NCBI GenBank assembly: GCA_041690255.1
Contig: JAWLHU010000010.1
Span: 192,089-256,088 of the forward strand
Length of the DNA: 64,000 nucleotides
Direction: 5' to 3'
Origin: JAWLHU01 sp041690255
GTDB taxonomy: Bacteria > Bacillota > Sulfobacillia > Symbiobacteriales > Symbiobacteriaceae
Numbering within the stretch: the first letter of the stretch is position 1; each line of letters begins with the position of its first letter. The notes under the pieces were generated by a model. It did no database searches and had not been told where the DNA came from. It was given only the letters and a program-made list of their open reading frames with translations. The translations under genes were made by a program, and so were the position numbers. Positions 50,834 to 58,732 of this stretch are shown here, one piece after another.

Positions 50834-50959
50834 TCGGCTTTGTCGACTTCGCTCGGCGTACTCGCTCCGGTCATGCCCCTTGGGTTGGTGCAGGTCGCCC
50901 GGATTTGACAGCGAGCCTACCACGCCCGCTACTCGCAACCAAGTCCGAGAGGTAGGTGG

Positions 50960-51120
50960 CTCGAGCAGGCGCTCAAAAGGCCCTGGAGCGGGCTGTAAGA
51001 GCTTGTTCATGAACTCCTGGCTGAAGTAGCGCTTGCCCACAGCTCACTCGTCGTTCTGTTCAGCCAAGATCGCTCCTTCGAGCCGTATGGCGGCTTCACG
51101 ATTCGGGAAGATACCACATC
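50960..51120 (-). pseudogene. IS256/mutator-type transposase C-terminal remnant
   Basis: One minus-strand frame reads GIFPNREAAIRLEGAILAEQ, then NDE, a TGA stop, then AVGKRYFSQEFMNKL. Intact IS256-type transposases end with IFPN...RLxGAxLxEQxDEWAVxRRY, so the TGA replaces the Trp codon (TGG). Only this end is present, with no terminal repeats. It marks past insertion activity in this patch. Confidence 0.6.
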
Positions 51121-51146
51121 GGTACGCCGCTGGATAGTGTCTCCTC

Positions 51147-51458
51147 CTAAGCCTCCTGCAGGAGTGTGGCCTGCTTCGGGTATCGCGACGCCAGCGACTC
51201 AATGGCCCGTCCTATCTGTACCCGTGCCGACACCATGCCGGGTTGGGCAAAGATTGTTCGAATGACTCCCGTCACCATAGGCTGCACCGACTTCGGTACC
51301 AGACTCTGCACGTTTCGCAAAAGGTACCCGGCAGCGCTGCCAGCATGCTGTGGCATCGACACCCCAGGCGCCGAAGCGAGTGCGCCCAACCATGATATGA
51401 CCCCCACGAGTTCTGCATCTGGCAGAAGTTTACCGTACCATCGCGACCACTTCAACAA
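51147..51458 (-). CDS. hypothetical protein, uncertain start
   Basis: The frame continues GALASAPGVSMPQHAGSAAG, NVQSLVPKSVQPMVTGVIRT, GRAIESLASRYPKQATLL, a plausible helical protein of about 104 residues from TTG 51458. A GGAGGG lies 13 bases upstream, which is rather far. The open frame extends to 51716 but the extra part is antisense to the TPR gene and its promoter. No family recognised; it may be the remains of an accessory gene. Confidence 0.35.
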   Translation of the reverse strand: MLKWSRWYGKLLPDAELVGVISWLGALASAPGVSMPQHAGSAAGYLLRNVQSLVPKSVQPMVTGVIRTIFAQPGMVSARVQIGRAIESLASRYPKQATLLQEA

Positions 51459-51583
51459 AGCCAGCCGACTACCCTCCAGACCTGAAGCAGGAACTGACGG
51501 AAAGATGATCGCACGCCCCCGGGTTTGTTCAGAGGCGTGTCCAAAAAAGTTGCCAAAATTTGCTTTAACGTTTTCGTGTTCGG

Positions 51584-51612
51584 TTGACGTTCGAGTTCCA
51601 ATGTGAGATTCT
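51584..51612 (+). promoter_or_regulatory. putative sigma-A promoter for the TPR-peptide unit
   Basis: TTGACG (51584-51589) and GATTCT (51607-51612) with a 17-bp spacer in an AT-richer region, 28 bp before the TPR gene start. The -10 match is weak. Confidence 0.4.
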
Positions 51613-51639
51613 GGGATCGTCACCCAAACTTGTGGGGGA

Positions 51640-52563
51640 ATGGGGGTAGACGGGGTGATCGATTCGGTGCAGGCGATTCGGGCGATGGTTGCTGAGGGAC
51701 GGTTCCTGGCCGCCAAGCGACTGGTTCAGGGGGTACTTAACAGTCCAGACACACCGGTTCACGAGAAGGCTCAGGTTGCGCTCCTGGGATCACAGGCGGC
51801 CATGAGCACAAGGGATGCCTACCTTGCCTGGACCTTTGCGCAGAAGGCGCTGGGGCTCGCTCAGGAATGCGAATCGGAGGAGATTGAAGGGCGTTCCCTG
51901 TTCGCCATAAGCGCAGCGCGACTCGCGATTGGCGACTACGCGGAGACGCGGATTTTTCTGCGGCAGTTCGTAGATGGGCTGGCTGATCGCTGGCCGCAGT
52001 TGGAGGAGGAGTTATCTGCGAGGGCTTATGGAAACCTCGGCTTGGCCCTGGCTGGGCAGAAGTTGTTTCCAGATGCTCTGGCTGCCTTCACCTCGTGCCT
52101 AACTCGGCTCCAGACGGCTGGCAATCATCAGGGCCAGGTCATGGCCCATCATCAAATGAGTTGGGTGCTCATGCAGATGGGCGCCTATGACGAGGCCCGT
52201 GAACACCTGGAGCAGGCCAGTGCGCTGGGGCCGCTCCCGAAGCAGCTGATCCCGCACCATCAGTCGCATCAGGCGCTTTACTACCTGTACAGCGAGGAGT
52301 TCGGCAAGGCCATGGAGCAGGCCGTGGAGTTGCTCGACGTCTCCCGGGAGGACGTCTCCACGTCGACAAAGGCCGTCGCCTGCTTCGTAGCCGGCAAGTG
52401 TGCCCTGAAGCAGGGCAACCTGCAAATGGCTAAGTGGTTTGCCAACCATTCGGTCGAGTTCGCCACCCAAGACGGGCTCTCCTCGCTCCTGAACCTGGTC
52501 TCGTGCCTGCGTCGAGAGGTGTTGGCGGCGACCTCTGTGCCAGATCCCAAAGGTGCCGAGTAG
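51640..52563 (+). CDS. TPR-repeat regulator-like protein (Rap/RRNPP-type architecture)
   Basis: A 307-residue all-helical cytoplasmic protein. TPR-like units are visible at about 40-75 (ALLGSQAAMSTRDAYLAWTF), 130-165 (YGNLGLALAGQKLFPDALAA), 170-205 (MSWVLMQMGAYDEAREHLEQ), 215-245 and 255-290. No DNA-binding helix-turn-helix is seen, so it is more like a Rap-type phosphatase/antiactivator or a scaffold than a PlcR-type regulator. A small secreted peptide gene lies 83 bp downstream, the arrangement of Rap-Phr pairs. Start could be ATG 51640 or GTG 51655. The regulatory role is an inference. Confidence 0.75.
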   Translation: MGVDGVIDSVQAIRAMVAEGRFLAAKRLVQGVLNSPDTPVHEKAQVALLGSQAAMSTRDAYLAWTFAQKALGLAQECESEEIEGRSLFAISAARLAIGDYAETRIFLRQFVDGLADRWPQLEEELSARAYGNLGLALAGQKLFPDALAAFTSCLTRLQTAGNHQGQVMAHHQMSWVLMQMGAYDEAREHLEQASALGPLPKQLIPHHQSHQALYYLYSEEFGKAMEQAVELLDVSREDVSTSTKAVACFVAGKCALKQGNLQMAKWFANHSVEFATQDGLSSLLNLVSCLRREVLAATSVPDPKGAE

Positions 52564-52645
52564 ACCCTGAAGACGGGCGGATCAGAACCGCCCTCTTCGT
52601 ACCCCCACGTTTTCGCCCACAGCAAAACCCAAGGAGGATGGGACG

Positions 52646-52765
52646 ATGCGGAAAGTTCTCGCGTTCCTGCTGGTTGGTGTGGTTGTCCTGAGTGTTGCGG
52701 GAACGGCTCTCGCTGCCGATTACTGGCCGTGGAGCGTCCACCCCCGGCAGAGCGCCGGGCGGTAG
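52646..52765 (+). CDS. 39-aa secreted peptide (Phr-like pro-peptide or small toxin candidate)
   Basis: An overlooked short gene starting at ATG 52646, with AAGGAGG nine bases upstream. The product begins MRKVLAFLLVGVVVLSV and has a signal-peptide cleavage site ALA/ADY near residue 23-24. The predicted mature part is ADYWPWSVHPRQSAGR, with two Trp and basic residues. It follows the TPR gene and precedes a DUF1648 membrane protein. By position it could be the exported signal for the TPR protein, or a small peptide whose immunity protein is the DUF1648 gene. A small hairpin (GGCGG...CCGCC, 52577-52592) separates it from the TPR gene. Confidence 0.72.
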   Translation: MRKVLAFLLVGVVVLSVAGTALAADYWPWSVHPRQSAGR

Positions 52766-52890
52766 GAGAGTAGCGGATTCGGACCGGTGGCAGGACACTC
52801 GTCCAGCCATCGGTCCTTTTTCGCCCATCGAACGATTCCCGCGCGTTGTCCGGTCTTCTCCATGGACTCTGAAAAGCGGAGGTGCATACC

Positions 52891-53232
52891 ATGAGCAATC
52901 GCAATAATCGCTCCCACAGCCTGATTGGGGCCTGGCCCTTCCTCGTCGCTCTCGTACTGGACCTTCTTTTTACCCTCTGGGCTTGGCCCCGCCTTCCGGG
53001 TCAGATCCCCATCCATTGGAGTGCCGGCGGTGTTCCCGACTCCTTCGCTCCCCGTTGGGCCGGTGCCTTTCTTCCCCTCCTTGGGGCGGGACTCCTCTAC
53101 CTCTACTTTCGCGCCTCTGCCGCCGAGCGGCTGAAGGGGTATCCACCTGCCATGGCCCGGCTCTATATCATGGGCATTCCCACGCTGCTCCTCGCCGTTC
53201 ACGCGGGAACCCTGATTTACGCCATGCGGTAG
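52891..53232 (+). CDS. DUF1648 (SdpI N-terminal-like) membrane protein
   Basis: A 113-residue membrane protein. The start ATG 52891 follows GGAGGTG; the GTG three codons earlier is inside that site. The DUF1648 block LPGQIPIHWSAGGVPDSFAP is clear, lying after helix 1 (WPFLVALVLDLLFTLWAW) and followed by AGAFLPLLGAGLLYLYF and a third helix. In B. subtilis SdpI this domain belongs to the immunity protein for the toxin SdpC. Here it is short, lacking the SdpI C-terminal part. It lies between the secreted peptide and an HtrA-like protease on the same strand. Confidence 0.85.
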   Translation: MSNRNNRSHSLIGAWPFLVALVLDLLFTLWAWPRLPGQIPIHWSAGGVPDSFAPRWAGAFLPLLGAGLLYLYFRASAAERLKGYPPAMARLYIMGIPTLLLAVHAGTLIYAMR

Positions 53233-53299
53233 AGCTAGCAGGATTCGGCATTCGCCTTCCCGAACTCTCCCTGGACCTACGTCCTATGGAGGGATCTTC

Positions 53300-54466
53300 A
53301 TGCCCCGCTGGACCAAGCGACTGACCGGTCTCCTGGCTGCGGTCATCCTGATCAGCGCCATGGCTCTGCCGGCCAGCGCCGAGGAGAGCACCGCTCCTCC
53401 TGCCCCACCTACGACCGCGACCCCCACCACTACCCTCTCCCCGCTGGAGCTCCGGGTTCAGGAGTTGGAGAAGCGACTGGAAGCATTGGAACGGCTGCTC
53501 GCCCTGACGGCTATCGATATCCCCGCCCTCGTGGAGCAAGCGACCCCCGCTGTGGTCAGCCTCTACCTGGTCGATGAAGACCACGACGTCCTCTCGCAGG
53601 GCACCGGCTTCCTCTGGTCCGCCGACGGACTGATCATGACCAACGCTCATGTGGTCGAGGGGCCGGAGCAGGTCGTGGCCAAGTTCAGCGACGGCGAGGT
53701 GAAAGACGCGGAGCGGATCCTGGTCGATCCCTTCCTGGACCTTGCGATCCTTGACGTGGAAGGCGAGGGTTACCCGACGCTCCGCTTTGCCACCGAAAGG
53801 CCGCCTGTCGGTTCGCCGGTCGTCGTTATCGGCAACGCCTACGGCTACTCCAATTCGGTTACCACCGGCATTGTGAGCGGAACAGACCGGCCGGATCCCA
53901 TGCACTTCTGGCACTACCCCTCCCTCCAGACCGATGCGGCGATCAACCACGGTAACTCGGGCGGGCCCATTCTGAATGCAGAGGGTGAGGTAATCGCCCT
54001 TGCCACCTGGACCGAGGTGAAGGGAGAGACCGACGGCATTGCCTTCGGCATTCCCGCTGACCAGGTCATGGCCGCACTCGACCGGTACGACCCAGAGCGC
54101 GGGGTTGTGCGCCCGTGGTTGGGTATCTCTGCGCAGGAGCCCTACTGGACCCAGGGTGGCCTCCCCAACGACCTGGGCCTCATGGTGACAGACGTACACC
54201 CCAAGGGGGCCGCTGCGGGTGCCGGCCTCAAGCCCGATGACTTTATCCTGACTGTCGACGGCACCCCGGTGAACTACCTCCAGGACCTGCGCACCGAACT
54301 CGAGAAGGCGAAGCCCGGCGACAAGATCGTCCTCACAGTGGACCGTTACATGAACGGCGACTACAAGACCCTGACCATCACGGTGACCGCTGGCGAGTAC
54401 TCGTCGGTGGTGCCCATTCTGATCCCCACGGAGGACTACTACGAGGGGACCGACGATCTCTTCTAG
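53300..54466 (+). CDS. HtrA/DegP-like serine protease with PDZ domain
   Basis: A 388-residue exported S1C protease. Signal peptide about 1-27 (ending PASAEE), a Pro/Thr linker, a coiled-coil segment at 50-70 (ELRVQELEKRLEALERLL), the trypsin domain with His117 in MTNAHVVE, Asp147 in DPFLDLAIL and Ser220 in NHGNSGGPIL, then a PDZ domain (about 275-365, with GLKPDDFILTVDGTPVN). There is no transmembrane anchor after cleavage, so it is likely secreted or retained in the envelope. Its position between peptide-related genes suggests peptide maturation or envelope quality control, which is an inference. Confidence 0.93.
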   Translation: MPRWTKRLTGLLAAVILISAMALPASAEESTAPPAPPTTATPTTTLSPLELRVQELEKRLEALERLLALTAIDIPALVEQATPAVVSLYLVDEDHDVLSQGTGFLWSADGLIMTNAHVVEGPEQVVAKFSDGEVKDAERILVDPFLDLAILDVEGEGYPTLRFATERPPVGSPVVVIGNAYGYSNSVTTGIVSGTDRPDPMHFWHYPSLQTDAAINHGNSGGPILNAEGEVIALATWTEVKGETDGIAFGIPADQVMAALDRYDPERGVVRPWLGISAQEPYWTQGGLPNDLGLMVTDVHPKGAAAGAGLKPDDFILTVDGTPVNYLQDLRTELEKAKPGDKIVLTVDRYMNGDYKTLTITVTAGEYSSVVPILIPTEDYYEGTDDLF

Positions 54467-54481
54467 GCGTAAGTGAAGTAG

Positions 54482-54518
54482 GTCCGCCCGGTGCTCGGTC
54501 TGCGAGCACCGGGCGGAC
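54482..54518 (+). terminator. strong terminator after the HtrA gene
   Basis: GTCCGCCCGGTGCTCG and CGAGCACCGGGCGGAC form a 16-bp perfect stem with a five-base loop, followed by CCTTGCTT. It separates the protease unit from the downstream peptide unit. Confidence 0.85.
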
Positions 54519-54619
54519 CCTTGCTTATCGCCGCTGGATCACGGCTCACGTCATATCTCTGGATACGAACTGTTCTGGACCAAAAATAAATTAACAGAAG
54601 AATTTCATTGCAGTTTCTA

Positions 54620-54647
54620 TTGACCTTTGCGCTTATCATGCTAAAAT
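54620..54647 (+). promoter_or_regulatory. promoter of the peptide-RRE/M50 unit
   Basis: TTGACC (54620-54625) and TAAAAT (54642-54647), spacer 16 bp, in an AT-rich island. It lies about 100 bp before the 28-aa peptide gene, leaving a leader of about 90 nt. Confidence 0.6.
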
Positions 54648-54745
54648 TCATGACAGCGAGAGTCAATGGCATTACCCCGTACAGGCTGATGCATTGGCCT
54701 CGACTCCAAGACGGGGCTCCGGTCAAACGGAAGGAGGTGCTCGCC

Positions 54746-54832
54746 TTGAAGAAGCTGGTCGTTCGTGATGTCGACTCGGTCCGCGTGACCGCTGCGGCTC
54801 TGTATCCCATTTGGATGTGCATGCCGTACTAA
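54746..54832 (+). CDS. 28-aa peptide, candidate RiPP precursor
   Basis: A very short gene starting at TTG 54746, with AAGGAGGTG six bases upstream, the best ribosome site in the area. The N-terminal half, MKKLVVRDVDSVRV, is charged and leader-like, with no signal peptide; the C-terminal half ends ALYPIWMCMPY, rich in Tyr, Pro, Trp, Met and Cys. It is followed by a hairpin and then by a protein with an N-terminal PqqD-like peptide-binding domain fused to an M50 protease. A high-level small peptide before a weaker-expressed processing enzyme is the usual order for modified-peptide clusters. The assignment is an inference, but the gene itself is well supported. Confidence 0.75.
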   Translation: MKKLVVRDVDSVRVTAAALYPIWMCMPY

Positions 54833-54843
54833 GTTCCAAAGAT

Positions 54844-54873
54844 GCGGGATCGCCATATCAGTGGCGATCCCGC
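54844..54873 (+). terminator. attenuator-like hairpin between the peptide and the protease gene
   Basis: GCGGGATCGCC and GGCGATCCCGC form an 11-bp perfect stem 12 bases after the peptide stop codon, followed by GTCACTTTTCCC. Partial readthrough would give much peptide and little enzyme. Confidence 0.7.
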
Positions 54874-54925
54874 GTCACTTTTCCCGCCGCGTTCTGTCAC
54901 CATACCAGGAGGGGGAATCGGGCTC

Positions 54926-56161
54926 GTGAGCCGGTATGCATCCTGTACGCAGGTCCGGGTTTTCCCGTTCTCCCGACAAAAAGAAGGGGAAGAGATCGTA
55001 ATCGGGCGGCCTGATACGGCCGTCTTCCTCGCACTTCCCCCCGACGGTGTCGAGCTGCTGGATCACCTCGCCGCCGGACGAACGGTTGGCGAAGCCCAGC
55101 AACTCTACCAGGAGCAGCACGGCGAACTGCCCGACGTGGAGGAGTTCCTCCTTCTGCTAGAGCAGAAAGGGTTTGTCCATCCCGAGGAAGAGGTTGGTGC
55201 GAGTGCGGAGGCGGCAACGGTCAGCACACCGGCTCCCGCCGTCGTTCGCTACCACCTGGCTGGCTTTCCGGAACCGGTGGCCCGCTTTCTCTTCGGCCGG
55301 CCCGCCCTGCTCGCCTATGCAGCGATCATTCTGCTTGCGATCGGTCTCATGGTGGCCGATCCCTCACTCCTCCCCCGCCCGGAGGTGCTCTTCTTTCAGG
55401 AGCGAATGACCGTCATGCGGGTGATTCTCATGGCGGCAGGGGTCGTTGTGCTACTACAGCACGAGATGGCCCACCTGATCGCAGCCCGCGCGGAAGGGGT
55501 ACCCTCCCGCCTCGGCATCGGTCACCGGCTGTGGGTGCTGGTGGCGGAGACGGACATGACCGGGATCTGGGGGATTCCCCGCCAGCGGCGGTACCTGCCG
55601 CTGCTCGCCGGGCCCCTGTCGGATGCCTTGAGCGCTGCCCTCCTCACCCTGGTCGGCTTCGCCCAGGCCCGGGACTGGGTTCACCTCTCCCCACCCATAT
55701 TCCAGCTAGTGCAGGCGATCCTCCTCACCTATCTGCTGCAGCTATTCTGGCAGTGCTACTTCTTCCTGAAGACCGACCTGTACTACGTGGCATCTACGTT
55801 CTTCAAGTGTAAGAACCTGATGGCCGACACCGAGGAGTATCTGCGAAACTGGGCGGCCCGCTACTTCAAGTGGCTCCCCGTGACCGACCAGTCGCATATT
55901 CCGATCGCAGAGCGGCGGGTGATCCGCTGGTATGCCTGGGTCTGGGTGTTGGGGCGCCTTGGCGCCATGGCGGTATTGTTTGGCGTCATCCTGCCGGTGC
56001 TCTGGCTGTACACCGTCAGGTTCTATTCGATCCTCAGCCAAGGGTTCTCAGCCAACCCGAGCGCCTTTGCCGATGTCTTGTTGCTCAGTTCCATTGTGCT
56101 TGCCCAGCGGGGTGCCGGAATCTGGCTCTGGTTGCGGAGCCTGGTGAAAGGACGGAGGTAG
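54926..56161 (+). CDS. PqqD-like (RiPP recognition element) domain fused to M50-family membrane metalloprotease
   Basis: A 411-residue protein starting at GTG 54926 after AGGAGGGGG. Residues about 20-85 (GEEIVIGRPDTAVFLALPPD, then ELLDHLAAGRTVGEAQQLY and FLLLLEQKGFV) look like PqqD, the domain that grips leader peptides. Residues 115-411 are a multi-helix membrane protease with the zinc motif HEMAH at 179-183 and a later LLAGPLSDALSAALL that matches the S2P-type second motif. YydH, in the epipeptide YydF pathway, is also an M50-type membrane protease. No radical-SAM or dehydratase gene is next to it, so the chemistry is unknown. Confidence 0.85.
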   Translation: MSRYASCTQVRVFPFSRQKEGEEIVIGRPDTAVFLALPPDGVELLDHLAAGRTVGEAQQLYQEQHGELPDVEEFLLLLEQKGFVHPEEEVGASAEAATVSTPAPAVVRYHLAGFPEPVARFLFGRPALLAYAAIILLAIGLMVADPSLLPRPEVLFFQERMTVMRVILMAAGVVVLLQHEMAHLIAARAEGVPSRLGIGHRLWVLVAETDMTGIWGIPRQRRYLPLLAGPLSDALSAALLTLVGFAQARDWVHLSPPIFQLVQAILLTYLLQLFWQCYFFLKTDLYYVASTFFKCKNLMADTEEYLRNWAARYFKWLPVTDQSHIPIAERRVIRWYAWVWVLGRLGAMAVLFGVILPVLWLYTVRFYSILSQGFSANPSAFADVLLLSSIVLAQRGAGIWLWLRSLVKGRR

Positions 56162-56167
56162 TCCCAT

Positions 56168-58123
56168 ATGAATGCACAGACAGTTCTTCCCCAGCCCGTG
56201 GGCCATGGGGGTCAGGTTTTCCTGTTGGAGGCAGAAGCTGGGAACGCCCGGCGGCAGTTCTTAGAGGAGTGGCTCCAGGCAGCTCGGGACCAGGGCGCCC
56301 GGACATGGTACCTCCCGTGCGACTTCGACGAGAGCGGCCCCTGGGCTGGAGTCTCTCACCTCATGGAGCAGGTCTTCCCCGAGTTGCATGCGCAGGCCCC
56401 GGAGTTAGTGACCGAACACGATTACGAATTGGCCTATGTGGTCCCCCCCATTCGACGGACGATCACCGTGCGGAATCCAACCCTGACCGAAATCGTTCCG
56501 GACCACGAGCGAGTACGCAACTTCCCGGTGGACCGGGCCTTCCGCATTGGTCATGGGCTGATCAACCTGCTGGATGAGTGGCATCAGAAGACTGGCGAGA
56601 CCGCCCCGAGGGTCGTGGTCTGCGACGGAATCGACCGCGCCGGCGCCCTGGTGAAGCGCTTCTTCGCGGATCTCGCTCGGCGCCGTGGGCGCCGGCTGAA
56701 CCTGACGATCCTGGTCGCCACCGACCCCGGGAATGGGCAAGCGGTCACCGATCTATTTGGTCAGAACCTCTGCGGACCCGCAACCAAGGTGAGCCTGCCG
56801 GCCGACCCGCCGGAGTCGATCTCCCCGGCGGAGTGGACGAGGCGCGCCCTTGCACTGGAGGAGCAGATCGGCCACGATCAGATCGAGTGGGAGATTCACG
56901 TCCCGCGACTGATCCGGTACTTCCGGCAGAGTGACCGGCCGGACCTCGGCCTGCCCTGGGTAGCCCGCCTCTTCTCCATCTACACGACCCGCGGCATGTA
57001 TGAAGATGCACTCCGCTACGGCGTGGAGTCCATGGAGCTCTTCGAACGGTATGAGCCCGACGCCCTGATCAAGCGGTGGAGCCTGGTCGGAAAGATGCAC
57101 AGCTGCCACACCGGTCTGGGCAGGGCCGTCGAGGCCCACCCCATGTTGGAAGAGCTGATGGCGATCACCGATGACCCCTCCCTCCGATTCCGGGGCTCTT
57201 ACATGATGGGCATGCTCTATGCACGCTTTCTGCCGGAGCGCGATCTCGCCAAGGCGGAGGAGTGGCTTGACCGTGGGATGGAGGAGATCGCCCGCAGCGG
57301 CTTGTCCGAGGAGGAAACCGCCTTCTTCCAGGTGTTCAACCGCAACGGCCTCGCCCTGGTCCGCCACCGTCAGGGACGGCCCGAAGAAGGGATCAAACTC
57401 TGCAGTGACGGCTACAAGCTGCTCAATGAGAAGCTGAGCGGATCAGCGCACCGTCTGCACAAGGCGGTCCTTCTATTCAACATTGCGCAAGTTTATCTTG
57501 CCATTGGCGAATCCGATGAGGGAATCCGGCACCTCAACATGTCCATGGAGATGGACCCCAATTACTCGGAGTACTACAACACGAGAGGCAACGCGTATCT
57601 GAGCCTCGGAAGGCTCGAAGAAGCCTACCAGGATTACCAGCAGGCGATCCGGCTCAGCCCTCCCTATCATGAAGTGCTGGCCAACCTGGGGAATGTCTGC
57701 CGCAAGCTCGGACGAACGGACGAGGCAGCGACCGCCTACGCCGCCTGCGTCGATCTGCAGCCGGAGGATACCATGGCATGGCTCGGACTGGCCGAGGCCC
57801 ATGAGATGGCAGGCCGACTGGAAGATGCGCTCGACGCTTACTCCGGTGCGCTGGTCGCCGATCCAAGCCTGTCGGCTGCCTGGGGAAACCGGGCGATCCT
57901 CCAGTACGAACTGGGACGGCTTGACGAGTCGGTGGCTGACCTGAACCGGGCGATCGAGCTGGCCCCGCGGACCGCCGAGCTCCGCTACAACCGCGCCACC
58001 GCCCTGAAGGCGTTGGGGCGCAACGCCGAGGCGGTGCAGGACCTGGAGAGCTACCTGGGGATGATCGGTGAAAGCGACGAGCGTGCCGCCGTCCTGGCCG
58101 AGATCGCTTCGCTTCGCTCCTGA
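56168..58123 (+). CDS. large NTPase-like protein with C-terminal TPR repeats, partner of the peptide cluster
   Basis: A 651-residue cytoplasmic protein, six bases after the protease stop, start ATG with GGAGGTAG. Residues 1-230 resemble the NTPase part of STAND or LuxR/adenylate-cyclase-type ATPases: an early beta-strand VFLLEAEAG and a Walker B-like VVVCDGIDRA, but the Walker A glycine-rich GKT/S loop is missing, so it is a degenerate domain. Residues about 285-640 hold TPR-like repeats, including SEYYNTRGNAYLSLGRLEEA, YHEVLANLGNVCRKLGRTDE and LSAAWGNRAILQYELGRLDE. It may sense or carry the peptide or assemble the protease. Function unknown. Confidence 0.75.
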   Translation: MNAQTVLPQPVGHGGQVFLLEAEAGNARRQFLEEWLQAARDQGARTWYLPCDFDESGPWAGVSHLMEQVFPELHAQAPELVTEHDYELAYVVPPIRRTITVRNPTLTEIVPDHERVRNFPVDRAFRIGHGLINLLDEWHQKTGETAPRVVVCDGIDRAGALVKRFFADLARRRGRRLNLTILVATDPGNGQAVTDLFGQNLCGPATKVSLPADPPESISPAEWTRRALALEEQIGHDQIEWEIHVPRLIRYFRQSDRPDLGLPWVARLFSIYTTRGMYEDALRYGVESMELFERYEPDALIKRWSLVGKMHSCHTGLGRAVEAHPMLEELMAITDDPSLRFRGSYMMGMLYARFLPERDLAKAEEWLDRGMEEIARSGLSEEETAFFQVFNRNGLALVRHRQGRPEEGIKLCSDGYKLLNEKLSGSAHRLHKAVLLFNIAQVYLAIGESDEGIRHLNMSMEMDPNYSEYYNTRGNAYLSLGRLEEAYQDYQQAIRLSPPYHEVLANLGNVCRKLGRTDEAATAYAACVDLQPEDTMAWLGLAEAHEMAGRLEDALDAYSGALVADPSLSAAWGNRAILQYELGRLDESVADLNRAIELAPRTAELRYNRATALKALGRNAEAVQDLESYLGMIGESDERAAVLAEIASLRS

Positions 58124-58151
58124 CCGATCGGGGCAGTAACTGCGACAGAAA

Positions 58152-58180
58152 AACCGCCTCCTCGTGAAGAGGGGGCGGTT
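58152..58180. terminator. bidirectional terminator hairpin
   Basis: AACCGCC and GGCGGTT arms around a CTCCTC...GAGGGG stem; AAAAA lies on one flank and a short T-tract on the other. It lies between the convergent TPR and coiled-coil genes. Confidence 0.7.
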
Positions 58181-58190
58181 CGCTGCTTCT

Positions 58191-58712
58191 CTACTCCTGC
58201 TCCTCTTCCGGAGCGAAGAAGGCCATCGCCTTTTCGATCTCGCTCAGGTAGAGGTTCGCCTTCTCAATGCGCCCGTTCCGGGCATCCACCTCGGCCTCGT
58301 GCTGCTCCCGCTCCTCCTTGAGCGCCGCCTCAAGCAGGGCGATCCGCTCGGCGTGCACCTGCTTGCGGGACTCGATCAGCTCCTGCTCCGTCCGCATCTG
58401 CGCCCGGTAGAGCCCCTGGGCCCGCTGGAAGGAACCGAGCAGCATCTCCGGGTCCATGCCGGCGAACTCGAGCGTCCGGACGATCAGGTCCCGTGCCTTG
58501 TCCACCGGGATATCGGCCACGGGGAGCGAGGCGAGCAGCTTGATCGCCTCCTGGACCCGCTGGATGTCCGGATCGCTGGAGAGATCCGCCTGCTCATCGG
58601 GCAGGGCGACTTCAGCCGGGGCTTCACCCTCCGGGGCTTCCGGCTGTTCGCCCTCCTTCTTGGATTCATCAAACTCCACAAAGGCACCCAACGCTTTGCG
58701 GAACAGGCTCAT
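58191..58712 (-). CDS. coiled-coil protein of the PspA-AAA operon
   Basis: A 173-residue protein with no signal or membrane segment. After MSLFRKALGAFVEFDESKKE comes an acidic Pro/Glu region (about 20-50), a helical domain at 50-105 (DIQRVQEAIKLLASLPVADI; LIVRTLEFAGMDPEMLLGSF) and a coiled coil to the end. No family recognised. It is the last gene of a five-gene unit after the two-helix membrane protein, 20 bp away. It could be a peripheral partner or effector. Confidence 0.75.
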   Translation of the reverse strand: MSLFRKALGAFVEFDESKKEGEQPEAPEGEAPAEVALPDEQADLSSDPDIQRVQEAIKLLASLPVADIPVDKARDLIVRTLEFAGMDPEMLLGSFQRAQGLYRAQMRTEQELIESRKQVHAERIALLEAALKEEREQHEAEVDARNGRIEKANLYLSEIEKAMAFFAPEEEQE

Positions 58713-58732
58713 AGGCTACCCCTCCCCCTCAC

